Assembly: GCA_960531495.1 (NCBI GenBank)
Contig: OY482861.1
Coordinates: 1,488,001 to 1,552,000, forward strand
From: Zeus faber
Taxonomy: Eukaryota > Chordata > Actinopteri > Zeiformes > Zeidae
DNA length: 64,000 bases
Direction: 5' to 3'
Shown one piece after another: positions 48,244 through 62,500 of this stretch; within the stretch, counting starts at the first letter, position 1, and each line of letters opens with the position of its first letter. The translations under genes and the position numbers were made by a program. Below the pieces are notes generated by a model that was not told where the DNA came from, ran no database searches, and saw nothing but the letters and a program-made list of their open reading frames with translations.

Positions 48244-48495
48244 ATGTATTTTTCGAGTTATGATCATTTTCAGAACTTTGGACGATTTGCTGTCTAGCTG
48301 AATTAGAGAAACACCGAACAATTGTCTCTTTGTAGGTGCATGATTTTGAATGCTGCAGTACACCATATAACTTTAATTAATATGAGGAACAATTATGTGC
48401 TTCTTAAGTCTTTCTCAAAGACAGTTTAAATACAATGATAAACTAGTATGTGCAGCTAAAGTCTTGTTTGTCAACCAGTTTTAGGCCCATATAAA
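48244..48495 (+). repeat. Satellite monomer B, example
   Basis: 252-bp unit with the same start as A, then a B-specific part (aactttggacgatttgctgt, gaattagagaaacaccgaac, gaatgctgcagtacaccata, gtgcttcttaagtctttctc), then the half shared with A. Confidence 0.95.
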
Positions 48496-48701
48496 ATGTA
48501 TTTTTCGAGTTATGATAATTTTCATCAATGTCTACACGTGGGAAAAAACGCATTTTCAGTCGATTTAAACGTCGATTTGGCGGAACGGTTAAACGCTTCA
48601 GTCATTACTCTATGTGACAGTGTCAGTCAGTTTAAATACAATGATGAACTAGTATGTGCTGCTAAAGTCTTGTTTGTCAACCAGTTTTAGGCCCATATAA
48701 A
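48496..48701 (+). repeat. Satellite monomer A, example
   Basis: 206-bp unit from atgtatttttcgag to the next such start (48702, where a second A follows). The A-specific half includes catcaa(a/t)gtctacacgtgg, aaaacgcattttcagtcgat, aacgtcgatttggcggaacg and attactctatgtgacagtgt. Confidence 0.95.
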
Positions 48702-49570
48702 ATGTATTTTTCGAGTTCAGATAATTTTCATCACATTCTACACGTGGGAAAAAACGCATTTTCAGTCGATTTAAACGTCGATTTGGCGGAACGGTTAAAC
48801 ACTTCAGTCATTACTCTATGTGACAGTGTCAGACAGTTTAAATACAATGATAAACTAGTATGTGCTGCTAAAGTCTTGTTTGTCAACCAGTTTTAGGCCC
48901 AAATAAAATGTATTTTTCGAGTTCTGATAATTTTCCGAACTTTGGACCGTTTGCTGTCTAGCTGAATTAGAGAAACACCGAACCATTGTCTCTTTGTTGG
49001 TGAATGATTCAGAATGCTGCAGTACACCATATAACTTTAATTAATATGAGGAACAATTATTTTGCTTCTTAAGTCTTTCTCAAAGACAGTTTAAATACAA
49101 TGATAAACTAGTATGTGCTGCTAAAGTGTTGTTTGTCAACCAGTTTTAGGCCCATATAAAATGTATTTTTCGAGTTATGATAATTTTCATCAAAGTCTAC
49201 ACGTGGGACAAAACGCATTTTCAGCCGATTTAAACGTCGAAAAGGCGGATCGGTTAAACGCTTCAGCCATTACTCTGTGACAGTGTCAGACAGTTTAAAT
49301 ACAATGATAAACTAGTATGTGCTACTAAAGTCTTGTTTGTCAACCAGTTTTAGGCCCATATAAAATGTATTTTTCGAGTTCTGATAATTTTCATCAAAGT
49401 CTACACGTGGGAAAAAACGCATTTTCAGCCGATTTTAACGTCGATTTGGCGGAACGGTTAAACGCTTCAGTCATTACTCTATGTGACAGTGTCAGACAGT
49501 TTAAATACAATGATAAACTAGTATGTGCTGCTAAAGTGTTGTTTGCCAACCAGTTTTAGGCCCATATAAA

Positions 49571-49766
49571 ATGTATTTTTCGAGTTATGATCATTTTCCG
49601 AACTTTGGACCGTTTGCTGTCTAGCTGAATTAGAGAAACACCGAACCATTGTCTCTTTGTAGGCGCATGATTCAGAATACTGCAGTACAGCATAGAAATT
49701 TAATTAATATGATGAACTATTATGTGCTTCTTAAGTGTTTCTCACAGAGTTCTAGGCCCATCTAAC
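49571..49766 (+). repeat. Satellite monomer C (short B), example
   Basis: 196-bp unit that starts as B but passes from cttaagtgtttctcacagag directly to ttctaggcccatctaac, lacking about 55 bp of the shared half (the segment with aaatacaatgataaactagt). It is followed by a B unit whose start reads atgtatttgtggag, a variant specific to this position in the block. Confidence 0.9.
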
Positions 49767-52700
49767 ATGTATTTGTGGAGTTATGATCATTTTCAGAACT
49801 TTGGACGATTTGCTGTCGAGCTGAATTAGAGAAACACCGAACCATTGTCTCTTTGTAGGTGAATGATTCAGAATGCTGCAGTACACCAAATAACTTTAAT
49901 TAATATGAGGAACAATTATTTTGCTTCTTAAGTCTTTCTTAAAGACAGTTTAAATACAATGATGAACTAGTATGTGCTGCTTATGTCTTGTTTGTCAACC
50001 AGTTTTAGGCCCATATAAAATGTATTTTTCGAGTTCTGATAATTTTCATCAAAGTCTACACATGTGGGAAAAAATGCATTTTCAGCTGATTTTAACGTCG
50101 ATTTGGTGGAACGGTTAAACGCTTCAGTCATTACTCTATGTGACAGTGTCAGACAGTTTAAATACAATGATAAACTAGTATGTGCTGCTAAAGTGTTGTT
50201 TGCCAACCAGTTTTAGGCCCATATAAAATGTATTTTTCGAGTTATGATCATTTTCCAAACTTTGGACCGTTTGCTGTCTAGCTGAATTAGAGAAACACCG
50301 AACCATTGTCTCTTTGTAGGCGCATGATTTAGAATGCTGCAGTACACCATATAACTTTAATGAATATGAGGAACTATTATGTGCTTCTTAAGTCTTTCTC
50401 AAAGACAGTTTAAATACAATGATAAACTAGTATGTGCAGCTAAAGTCTTGTTTGTCAACCAGTTTTAGGCCCATATAAAATGTATTTTTCGAGTTATGAT
50501 AATTTTCATCAATGTCTACACGTGGGAAAAAACGCATTTTCAGTCGATTTAAACGTCGATTTGCGGAACGGTTAAACGCTTCAGTCATTACTCTATGTGA
50601 CAGTGTCAGTCAGTTTAAATACAATGATGAACTAGTATGTGCTGCTAAAGTCTTGTTTGTCAACCAGTTTTAGGCCCATATAAAATGTATTTTTCGAGTT
50701 CAGATAATTTTCATCAAAGTCTACACGTGGGAAAAAACGCATTTTCAGTCGATTTAAACGTCGATTTGGCGGAACGGTTAAACACTTCAGTCATTACTCT
50801 ATGTGACAGTGTCAGACAGTTTAAATACAATGATAAACTAGTATGTGCTGCTAAAGCCTTGTTTGTCAACCAGTTTTAGGCCCAAATAAAATGTATTTTT
50901 CGAGTTCTGATAATTTTCCGAACTTTGGACCGTTTGCTGTCTAGCTGAATTAGAGAAACACCGAACCATTGTCTCTTTGTTGGTGAATGATTCAGAATGC
51001 TGCAGTACACCATATAACTTTAATTAATATGAGGAACAATTATTTTGCTTCTTAAGTCTTTCTCAAAGACAGTTTAAATACAATGATAAACTAGTATGTG
51101 CTGCTAAAGTGTTGTTTGTCAACCAGTTTTAGGCCCATATAAAATGTATTTTTCGAGTTATGATAATTTTCATCAAAGTCTACACATGTGGGAAAAAACG
51201 CATTTTCAGCCGATTTAAACGTCGAAAAGGCGGATCGGTTAAACGCTTCAGCCATTACTCTGTGACAGTGTCAGACAGTTTAAATACAATGATAAACTAG
51301 TATGTGCTACTAAAGTCTTGTTTGTCAACCAGTTTTAGGCCCATATAAAATGTATTTTTCGAGTTCTGATAATTTTCATCAAAGTCTACACGTGGGAAAA
51401 AACGCATTTTCAGCCGATTTTAACGTCGATTTGGCGGAACGGTTAAACGCTTCAGTCATTACTCTATGTGACAGTGTCAGACAGTTTAAATACAATGATA
51501 AACTAGTATGTGCTGCTAAAGTGTTGTTTGCCAACCAGTTTTAGGCCCATATAAAATGTATTTTTCGAGTTATGATCATTTTCCGAACTTTGGACCGTTT
51601 GCTGTCTAGCTGAATTAGAGAAACACCGAACCATTGTCTCTTTGTAGGCGCATGATTCAGAATACTGCAGTACAGCATAGAAATTTAATTAATATGATGA
51701 ACTATTATGTGCTTCTTAAGTTTTTCTCACAGAGTTCTAGGCCCATCTAACATGTATTTGTGGAGTTATGATCATTTTCAGAACTTTGGACGATTTGCTG
51801 TCGAGCTGAATTAGAGAAACACCGAACCATTGTCTCTTTGTAGGTGAATGATTCAGAATGCTGCAGTACACCATATAACTTTAATTAATATGAGGAACAA
51901 TTATTTTGCTTCTTAAGTCTTTCTCAAAGACAGTTTAAATACAATGATGAACTAGTATGTGCTGCTTATGTCTTGTTTGTCAACCAGTTTTAGGCCCATA
52001 TAAAATGTATTTTTCGAGTTCTGATAATTTTCATCAAAGTCTACACATGTGGGAAAAAATGCATTTTCAGCTGATTTTAACGTCGATTTGGTGGAACGGT
52101 TAAACGCTTCAGTCATTACTCTATGTGACAGTGTCAGACAGTTTAAATACAATGATCAACTAGTATGTGCTGCTAAAGTGTTGTTTGTCAAACAGTTTTA
52201 GGCCCATATAAAATCTATTTTTCGAGGTATGATAATTTTCATCAAAGTCTACACGTGGGAAAAAACGCATTTTCAGCCGATTTTAACGTCGATTTGGCGG
52301 AACGGTTAAACGCTTCAGTCATTACTCTATGTGACAGTGTCAGACAGTTTAAATACAATGATAAACTAGTATGTGCTGCTAAAGTGTTGTTTGCCAACCA
52401 GTTTTAGGCCCATATAAAATGTATTTTTCGAGTTATGATCATTTTCCGAACTTTGGACCGTTTGCTGTCTAGCTGAATTAGAGAAACACCGAACCATTGT
52501 CTCTTTGTAGGCGCATGATTCAGAATACTGCAGTACAGCATAGAAATTTAATTAATATGATGAACTATTATGTACTTCTTAAGTTTTTCTCACAGAGTTC
52601 TAGGCCCATCTAACATGTATTTGTGGAGTTATGATCATTTTCAGAACTTTGGACGATTTGCTGTCGAGCTGAATTAGAGAAACACCGAACCATTGTCTCT

Positions 52701-55469
52701 TTGTAGGTGAATGATTCAGAATGCTGCAGTACACCATATAACTTTAATTAATATGAGGAACAATTATTTTGCTTCTTAAGTCTTTCTCAAAGACAGTTTA
52801 AATACAATGATGAACTAGTATGTGCTGCTTATGTCTTGTTTGTCAACCAGTTTTAGGCCCATATAAAATGTATTTTTCGAGTTCTGATAATTTTCATCAA
52901 AGTCTACACGTGGGAAAAAATGCATTTTCAGCTGATTTTAACGTCGATTTGGTGGAACGGTTAAACGCTTCAGTCATTACTCTATGTGACAGTGTCAGAC
53001 AGTTTAAATACAATGATCAACTAGTATGTGCTGCTAAAGTGTTGTTTGTCAAACAGTTTTAGGCCCATATAAAATGTATTTTTCGAGTTATGATAATTTT
53101 CATCAAAGTCTACACGTGGGAAAAAACGCATTTTCAGCCGATTTTAACGTCGATTTGGCGGAACGGTTAAACGCTTCAGTCATTACTCTATGTGACAGTG
53201 TCAGACAGTTTAAATACAATGATAAACTAGTATGTGCTGCTAAAGTGTTGTTTGTCAAACAGTTTTAGGTCCATATAAAATGTATTTTTCGAGTTATGAT
53301 CATTTTCAGAACTTTGGACGATTTTCTGTCTAGCTGAATTAGAGAAACACCGAACAATTGTCTCTTTGTAGGTGCATGATTTTGAATGCTGCAGTACACC
53401 ATATAACTTTAATTAATATGAGGAACAATTATGTGCTTCTTAAGTCTTTCTCAAAGACAGTTTAAATACAATGATAAACTAGTATGTGCAGCTAAAGTCT
53501 TGTTTGTCAACCAGTTTTAGGCCCATATAAAATGTATTTTTCGAGTTATGATAATTTTCATCAATGTCTACACGTGGGAAAAAACGCATTTTCAGTCGAT
53601 TTAAACGTCGATTTGGCGGAACGGTTAAACGCTTCAGTCATTACTCTATGTGACAGTGTCAGTCAGTTTAAATACAATGATGAACTAGTATGTGCTGCTA
53701 AAGTCTTGTTTGTCAACCAGTTTTAGGCCCAAATAAAATGTATTTTTCGAGTTCAGATAATTTTCATCAAAGTCTACACATGGGAAAAAACGCATTTTCA
53801 GTCGATTTAAACGTCGATTTGGCGGAACGGTTAAACACTTCAGTCATTACTCTATGTGACAACGTCAGACAGTTTAAATACAATGATAAACTAGTATGTG
53901 CTGCTAAAGTCTTGTTTGTCAACCAGTTTTAGGCCCAAATAAAATGTATTTTTCGAGTTCTGATAATTTCCCGAACTTTGGACCGTTTGCTGTCTAGCTG
54001 AATTAGAGAAACACCGAACCATTGTCTCTTTGTTGGTGAATGATTCAGAATGCTGCAGTACACCATATAACTTTAATTAATATGAGGAACAATTATTTTG
54101 CTTCTTAAGTCTTTCTCAAAGACAGTTTAAATACAATGATAAACTAGTATGTGCTGCTAAAGTGTTGTTTGTCAACCAGTTTTAGGCCCATATAAAATGT
54201 ATTTTTCGAGTTATGATAATTTTCATCAAAGTCTACACATGTGGGAAAAAACGCATTTTCAGCCGATTTAAACGTCGAAAAGGCGGATCGGTTAAACGCT
54301 TCAGCCATTACTCTGTGACAGTGTCAGACAGTTTAAATACAATGATAAACTAGTATGTGCTACTAAAGTCTTGTTTGTCAACCAGTTTTAGGCCCATATA
54401 AAATGTATTTTTCGAGTTCTGATAATTTTCATCAAAGTCTACACGTGGGAAAAAACGCATTTTCAGCCGATTTTAACGTCGATTTGGCGGAACGGTTAAA
54501 CGCTTCAGTCATTACTCTATGTGACAGTGTCAGACAGTTTAAATACAATGATAAACTAGTATGTGCTGCTAAAGTGTTGTTTGCCAACCAGTTTTAGGCC
54601 CATATAAAATGTATTTTTCGAGTTATGATCATTTTCCGAACTTTGGACCGTTTGCTGTCTAGCTGAATTAGAGAAACACCGAACCATTGTCTCTTTGTAG
54701 GCGCATGATTCAGAATACTGCAGTACAGCATAGAAATGTAATTAATATGATGAACTATAATGTGCTTCTTAAGTTTTTCTCACAGAGTTCTAGGCCCATC
54801 TAACATGTATTTGTGGAGTTATGATCATTTTCAGAACTTTGGACGATTTGCTGTCGAGCTGAATTAGAGAAACACCGAACCATTGTCTCTTTGTAGGTGA
54901 ATGATTCAGAATGCTGCAGTACACCATATAACTTTAATTAATATGAGGAACAATTATTTTGCTTCTTAAGTCTTTCTCAAAGACAGTTTAAATACAATGA
55001 TGAACTAGTATGTGCTGCTTATGTCTTGTTTGTCAACCAGTTTTAGGCCCATATAAAATGTATTTTTCGAGTTCTGATAATTTTCATCAAAGTCTACACA
55101 TGTGGGAAAAAATGCATTTTCAGCTGATTTTAACGTCGATTTGGTGGAACGGTTAAACGCTTCAGTCATTACTCTATGTGACAGTGTCAGACAGTTTAAA
55201 TACAATGATAAACTAGTATGTGCTGCTAAAGTGTTGTTTGCCAACCAGTTTTAGGCCCATATAAAATGTATTTTTCGAGTTATGATCATTTTCCGAACTT
55301 TGGACCGTTTGCTGTCTAGCTGAATTAGAGAAACACCGAACCATTGTCTCTTTGTAGGCGCATGATTTAGAATGCTGCAGTACACCATATAACTTTAATG
55401 AATATGAGGAACTATTATGTGCTTCTTAAGTCTTTCTCAAAGACAGTCTAAATACAATGATAAACTAGT

Positions 55470-58400
55470 ATGTGCTGCCATAGTGTTGTTTGTCAACCAG
55501 TTTTAGGCCCATATAAAATGTATTTTTCGAGTTCTGATAATTTTCATCAAAGTCTACACGTGGGAAAAAACGCATTTTCAGCCGATTTTAACGTCGATTT
55601 GGCGGAACGGTTAAACGCTTCAGTCATTACTCTATGTGACAGTGTCAGACAGTTTAAATACAATGATAAACTAGTATGTGCTGCTAAAGTGTTGTATGTC
55701 AAACAGTTTTAGGTCCATATAAAATGTATTTTTCGAGTTATGATCATTTTCAGAACTTTGGACGATTTGCTGTCTAGCTGAATTAGAGAAACACCGAACA
55801 ATTGTCTCTTTGTAGGTGCATGATTTAGAATGCTGCAGTACACCATATAACTTTAATTAATATGAGGAACAATTATGTGCTTCTTAAGTCTTTCTCAAAG
55901 ACAGTTTAAATACAATGATAAACTAGTATGTGCAGCTAAAGTCTTGTTTGTCAACCAGTTTTAGGCCCATATAAAATGTATTTTTCGAGTTATGATAATT
56001 TTCATCAATGTCTACACGTGGGAAAAAACGCATTTTCAGTCGATTTAAACGTCGATTTGGCGGAACGGTTAAACGCTTCAGTCATTACTCTATGTGACAG
56101 TGTCAGACAGTTTAAATACAATGATAAACTAGTATGTGCTGCTAAAGTGTTGTTTGTCAGCCAGTTTTAGGCCCTTATAAAATGTATTTTTCGAGTTATG
56201 ATCATTTTCAGAACTTTGGACGATTTGCTGTCGAGCTGAATTAGAGAAACACCGAACCATTGTCTCTTTGTAGGTGAATGATTCAGAATGCTGCAGTACA
56301 GCATAGAAATTTAATTAATATGATGAACTATTATGTGCTTCTTAAGTGTTTCTCACAGAGTTCTAGGCCCATCTAACATGTATTTGTGGAGTTATGATCA
56401 TATTCAGAACTTTGGACGATTTGCTGTCTAGCTGAATTAGAGAAACACCGAACAATTGTTTCTTTGTAGGTGCATGATTCAGTATACTGCAGTACAGCAT
56501 AGAAATTTAATTAATATGATGAACTATTATGTGCTTCTTAAGTGTTTCTCACAGAGTTCTAGGCCCATCTAACATGTATTTGTGGAGTTATGATCATATT
56601 CAGATCTTTGGACGATTTGCTGTCGAGCTGAATTAGAGAAACACCGAACCATTGTCTCTTTGTAGGTGAATGATTCAGAATGCTGCAGTACACCATATAA
56701 CTTTAATTAATATGAGGAACAATTATTTTGCTTCTTAAGTCTTTCTCAAAGACAGTTTAAATACAATGATAAACTAGTATGTGCAGCTAAAGTCTTGTTT
56801 GTCAACCAGTTTTAGGCCCATATAAAATGTATTTTTCGAGTTATGATCATTTTCCGAACTTTGGACCGTTTGCTGTCTAGCTGAATTAGAGAAACACCGA
56901 ACCATTATCTCTTTGTAGGCGCATGATTTAGAATGCTGCAGTACACCATATAACTTTAATGAATATGAGGAACTATTATGTGCTTCTTAAGTCTTTCTCA
57001 AAGACAGTTTAAATACAATGATAAACTAGTATGTGCTGCCATAGTGTTGTTTGTCAACCAGTTTTAGGCCCATATAAAATGTATTTTTCGAGTTCTGATA
57101 ATTTTCATCAAAGTCTACACGTGGGAAAAAACGCATTTTCAGCCGATTTTAACGTCGATTTGGCGGAACGGTTAAACGCTTCAGTCATTACTCTATGTGA
57201 CAGTGTCAGACAGTTTAAATACAATGATAAACTAGTATGTGCTGCTAAAGTGTTGTATGTCAAACAGTTTTAGGTCCATATAAAATGTATTTTTCGAGTT
57301 ATGATCATTTTCAGAACTTTGGACGATTTGCTGTCTAGCTGAATTAGAGAAACACCGAACAATTGTCTCTTTGTAGGTGCATGATTTAGAATGCTGCAGT
57401 ACACCATATAACTTTAATTAATATGAGGAACAATTATGTGCTTCTTAAGTCTTTCTCAAAGACAGTTTAAATACAATGATAAACTAGTATGTGCAGCTAA
57501 AGTCTTGTTTGTCAACCAGTTTTAGGCCCATATAAAATGTATTTTTCGAGTTATGATAATTTTCATCAATGTCTACACGTGGGAAAAAACGCATTTTCAG
57601 TCGATTTAAACGTCGATTTGGCGGAACGGTTAAACGCTTCAGTCATTACTCTATGTGACAGTGTCAGACAGTTTAAATACAATGATAAACTAGTATGTGC
57701 TGCTAAAGTGTTGTTTGTCAGCCAGTTTTAGGCCCTTATAAAATGTATTTTTCGAGTTATGATCATTTTCAGAACTTTGGACGATTTGCTGTCGAGCTGA
57801 ATTAGAGAAACACCGAACCATTGTCTCTTTGTAGGTGAATGATTCAGAATGCTGCAGTACAGCATAGAAATTTAATTAATATGATGAACTATTATGTGCT
57901 TCTTAAGTGTTTCTCACAGAGTTCTAGGCCCATCTAACATGTATTTGTGGAGTTATGATCATATTCAGAACTTTGGACGATTTGCTGTCTAGCTGAATTA
58001 GAGAAACACCGAACAATTGTTTCTTTGTAGGTGCATGATTCAGTATACTGCAGTACAGCATAGAAATTTAATTAATATGATGAACTATTATGTGCTTCTT
58101 AAGTGTTTCTCACAGAGTTCTAGGCCCATCTAACATGTATTTGTGGAGTTATGATCATATTCAGATCTTTGGACGATTTGCTGTCGAGCTGAATTAGAGA
58201 AACACCGAACCATTGTCTCTTTGTAGGTGAATGATTCAGAATGCTGCAGTACACCATATAACTTTAATTAATATGAGGAACAATTATTTTGCTTCTTAAG
58301 TCTTTCTCAAAGACAGTTTAAATACAATGATAAACTAGTATGTGCAGCTAAAGTCTTGTTTGTCAACCAGTTTTAGGCCCATATAAAATGTATTTTTCGA

Positions 58401-58591
58401 GTTATGATCATTTTCCGAACTTTGGACCGTTTGCTGTCTAGCTGAATTAGAGAAACACCGAACCATTATCTCTTTGTAGGCGCATGATTTAGAATGCTGC
58501 AGTACACCATATAACTTTAATGAATATGAGGAACTATTATGTGCTTCTTAAGTCTTTCTCAAAGACAGTTTAAATACAATGATAAACTAGT
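55470..58591 (+). repeat. Satellite higher-order block, 1561 bp in tandem twice
   Basis: 55470-57030 and 57031-58591 appear near-identical, including rare variants such as gtgctgccatagtg at the block start, tcagccagttttaggccctt, and accattatctct near the end. It contains two consecutive C-type short monomers. Confidence 0.9.
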
Positions 58592-59510
58592 ATGTGCTGC
58601 TAAAGTCTTGTTTGTCAACCAGTTTTAGGCCCATATAAAATGTATTTTTCGAGTTCTGATAATTTTCATCAAAGTCTACACGTGTGGGAAAAAACGTATT
58701 TTCAGTCGATTTAAACGTCGAAAAGGCGAATCGGTTAAACGCTTCAGTCATTACTCCATGTGACAGTGTCAGACAGTTTAAATACAATGATGAACTAGTA
58801 TGTGCTGCTAAAGTGTTGTTTGTCAACCAGTTTTAGGCCCATATAAAATGTATTTTTCGAGTTCTGATAATTTTCATCAAAGTCTACACGTGGGAAAAAA
58901 CGCATTTTCAGCCGATTTTAACGTCGATTTGGCGGAACGGTTAAACGCTTCAGTCATTACTCTATGTGACAGTGTCAGACAGTTTAAATACAATGATCAA
59001 CTAGTATGTGCTGCTAAAGTGTTGTTTGTCAAACAGTTTTAGGTCCATATAAAATGTATTTTTCGAGTTATGATCATTTTCAGAACTTTGGACGATTTGC
59101 TGTCTAGCTGAATTAGAGAAACACCGAACAATTGTCTCTTTGTAGGTGCATGATTTTGATGCTGCAGTACACCATATAACTTTAATTAATATGAGGAACA
59201 ATTATGTGCTTCTTAAGTCTTTCTCAAAGACAGTTTAAATACAATGATAAACTAGTATGTGCAGCTAAAGTCTTGTTTGTCAACCAGTTTTAGGCCCATA
59301 TAAAATGTATTTTTCGAGTTATGATAATTTTCATCAATGTCTACACGTGGGAAAAAACGCATTTTCAGTCGATTTAAACGTCGATTTGGCGGAACGGTTA
59401 AACGCTTCAGTCATTACTCTATGTGACAGTGTCAGTCAGTTTAAATACAATGATGAACTAGTATGTGCTGCTAAAGTCTTGTTTGTCAACCAGTTTTAGG
59501 CCCATATAAA

Positions 59511-62500
59511 ATGTACTTTTCGAGTTCAGATAATTTTCATCAAAGTCTACACGTGGGAAAAAACGCATTTTCAGTCGATTTAAACGTCGATTTGGCGGAA
59601 CGGTTAAACACTTCAGTCATTACTCTATGTGACAGTGTCAGACAGTTTAAATACAATGATAAACTAGTATGTGCTGCTAAAGTCTTGTTTGTCAACCAGT
59701 TTTAGGCCCAAATAAAATGTATTTTTCGAGTTCTGATAATTTTCATCAAAGTCTACACGTGAGAAAAAACGCATTTTCAGCCGATTTAAACGTCGAAAAG
59801 GCGAATCGGTTGAACGCTTCAGTCATTACTCCTTGTGACAGTGTCAGAAAGTGTAAATACAATGATAAACTAGTATGTGCTGCTAAAGTGTTGTTTGCCA
59901 ACCAGTTTTAGGCCCATATAAAATGTATTTTTCGAGTTATGATCATTTTCCGAACTTTGGACCGTTTGCTGTCTAGCCGAATTAGAGAAACACCGAACCA
60001 TTGTCTCTTTGTAGGCGCATGATTTAGAATGCTGCAGTACACCATATAACTTTAATGAATATGAGGAACTATTATGTGCTTCTTAAGTCTTTCTCAAAGA
60101 CAGTTTAAATACAATGATAAACTAGTATGTGCTGCTAAAGTGTTGTTTGCCAACCAGTTTTAGGCCCATATAAAATGTATTTTTCGAGTTCTGATCATTT
60201 TCATCAAAGTCTACACATGTGGGAAAAAATGCATTTTAAGCCGATTTTAACGTCGATTTGGTGGAACGGTTAAACGCTTCAGTCATTACTCTATGTGACA
60301 GTGTCAGACAGTTTAAATACAATAATCAACTAGTATGTGCTGCTAAAGTGTTGTTTGTCAAACAGTTTTAGGCCCATATAAAATGTATTTTTCGAGTTCT
60401 GATAATTTTCATCAAAGTCTACACGTGGGAAAAAACGCATTTTCAGCCGATTTTAACGTCGATTTGGCGGAACGGTTAAACGCTTCAGTCATTACTCTAT
60501 GTGACAGTGTCAGACAGTTTAAATACAATGATAAACTAGTATGTGCTGCTAAAGTGTTGTTTGTCAAACAGTTTTAGGTCCATATAAAATGTATTTTTCG
60601 AGTTATGATCATTTTCAGAACTTTGGACGATTTGCTGTCTAGCTGAATTAGAGAAACACCGAACAATTGTCTCTTTGTAGGTGCATGATTTTGAATGCTG
60701 CAGTACACCATATAACTTTAATTAATATGAGGAACAATTATGTGCTTCTTAAGTCTTACTCAAAGACAGTTTAAATACAATGATAAACTAGTATGTGCAG
60801 CTAAAGTCTTGTTTGTCAACCAGTTTTAGGCCCATATAAAATGTATTTTTCGAGTTATGATAATTTTCATCAATGTCTACACGTGGGAAAAAACGCATTT
60901 TCAGTCGATTTAAACGTCGATTTGGCGGAACGGTTAAACGCTTCAGTCATTACTCTATGTGACAGTGTCAGTCAGTTTAAATACAATGATGAACTAGTAT
61001 GTGCTGCTAAAGTCTTGTTTGTCAACCAGTTTTAGGCCCATATAAAATGTATTTTTCGAGTTCAGATAATTTTCATCAAAGTCTACACGTGGGAAAAAAC
61101 GCATTTTCAGTCGATTTAAACGTCGATTTGGCGGAACGGTTAAACACTTCAGTCATTACTCTATGTGACAGTGTCAGACAGTTTAAATACAATGATAAAC
61201 TAGTATGTGCTGCTAAAGTCTTGTTTGTCAACCAGTTTTAGGCCCAAATAAAATGTATTTTTCGAGTTCTGATAATTTTCCGAACTTTGGACCGTTTGCT
61301 GTCTAGCTGAATTAGAGAAACACCGAACCATTGTCTCTTTGTTGGTGAATGATTCAGAATGCTGCAGTACAGCATAGAAATTTAATTAATATGATGAACA
61401 ATTATTTTGCTTCTTAAGTCTTTCTCAAAGACAGTTTAAATACAATGATAAACTAGTATGTGCTGCTAAAGTGTTGTTTGTCAACCAGTTTTAGGCCCAT
61501 ATAAAATGTATTTTTCGAGTTATGATAATTTTCATCAAAGTCTACACATGTGGGAAAAAACGCATTTTCAGCCGATTTAAACGTCGAAAAGGCGGATCGG
61601 TTAAACGCTTCAGCCATTACTCTGTGACAGTGTCAGACAGTTTAAATACAATGATAAACTAGTATGTGCTACTAAAGTGTTGTTTGTCAAACAGTTTTAG
61701 GCCCATATAAAATGTATTTTTCGAGTTCTGATAATTTTCATCAAAGTCTACACGTGGGAAAAAACGCATTTTCAGCCGATTTTAACGTCGATTTTGCGGA
61801 ACGGTTAAACGCTTCAGTCATTACTCTATGTGACAGTGTCAGACAGTTTAAATACAATGATAAACTAGTATGTGCTGCTAAAGTGTTGTATGTCAAACAG
61901 TTTTAGGTCCATATAAAATGTATTTTTCGAGTTATGATCATTTTCAGAACTTTGGACGATTTGCTGTCTAGCTGAATTAGAGAAAAAACCGAACAATTGT
62001 CTCTTTGTAGGTGCATGATTTTGAATGCTGCAGTACACCATATAACTTTAATTAATATGAGGAACAATTATGTGCTTCTTAAGTCTTTCTCAAAGACAGT
62101 TTAAATACAATGATAAACTAGTATGTGCAGCTAAAGTCTTGTTTGTCAACCAGTTTTAGGCCCATATAAAATGTATTTTTCGAGTTATGATAATTTTCAT
62201 CAATGTCTACACGTGGGAAAAAATGCATTTTCAGTCGATTTAAACGTCGATTTGGCGGAACGGTTAAACGCTTCAGTCATTACTCTATGTGACAGTGTCA
62301 GTCAGTTTAAATACAATGATGAACTAGTATGTGCTGCTAAAGTCTTGTTTGTCAACCAGTTTTAGGCCCATATAAAATGTATTTTTCGAGTTCAGATAAT
62401 TTTCATCAAAGTCTACACGTGGGAAAAAACGCATTTTCAGTCGATTTAAACGTCGATTTGGCGGAACGGTTAAACACTTCAGTCATTACTCTATGTGACA

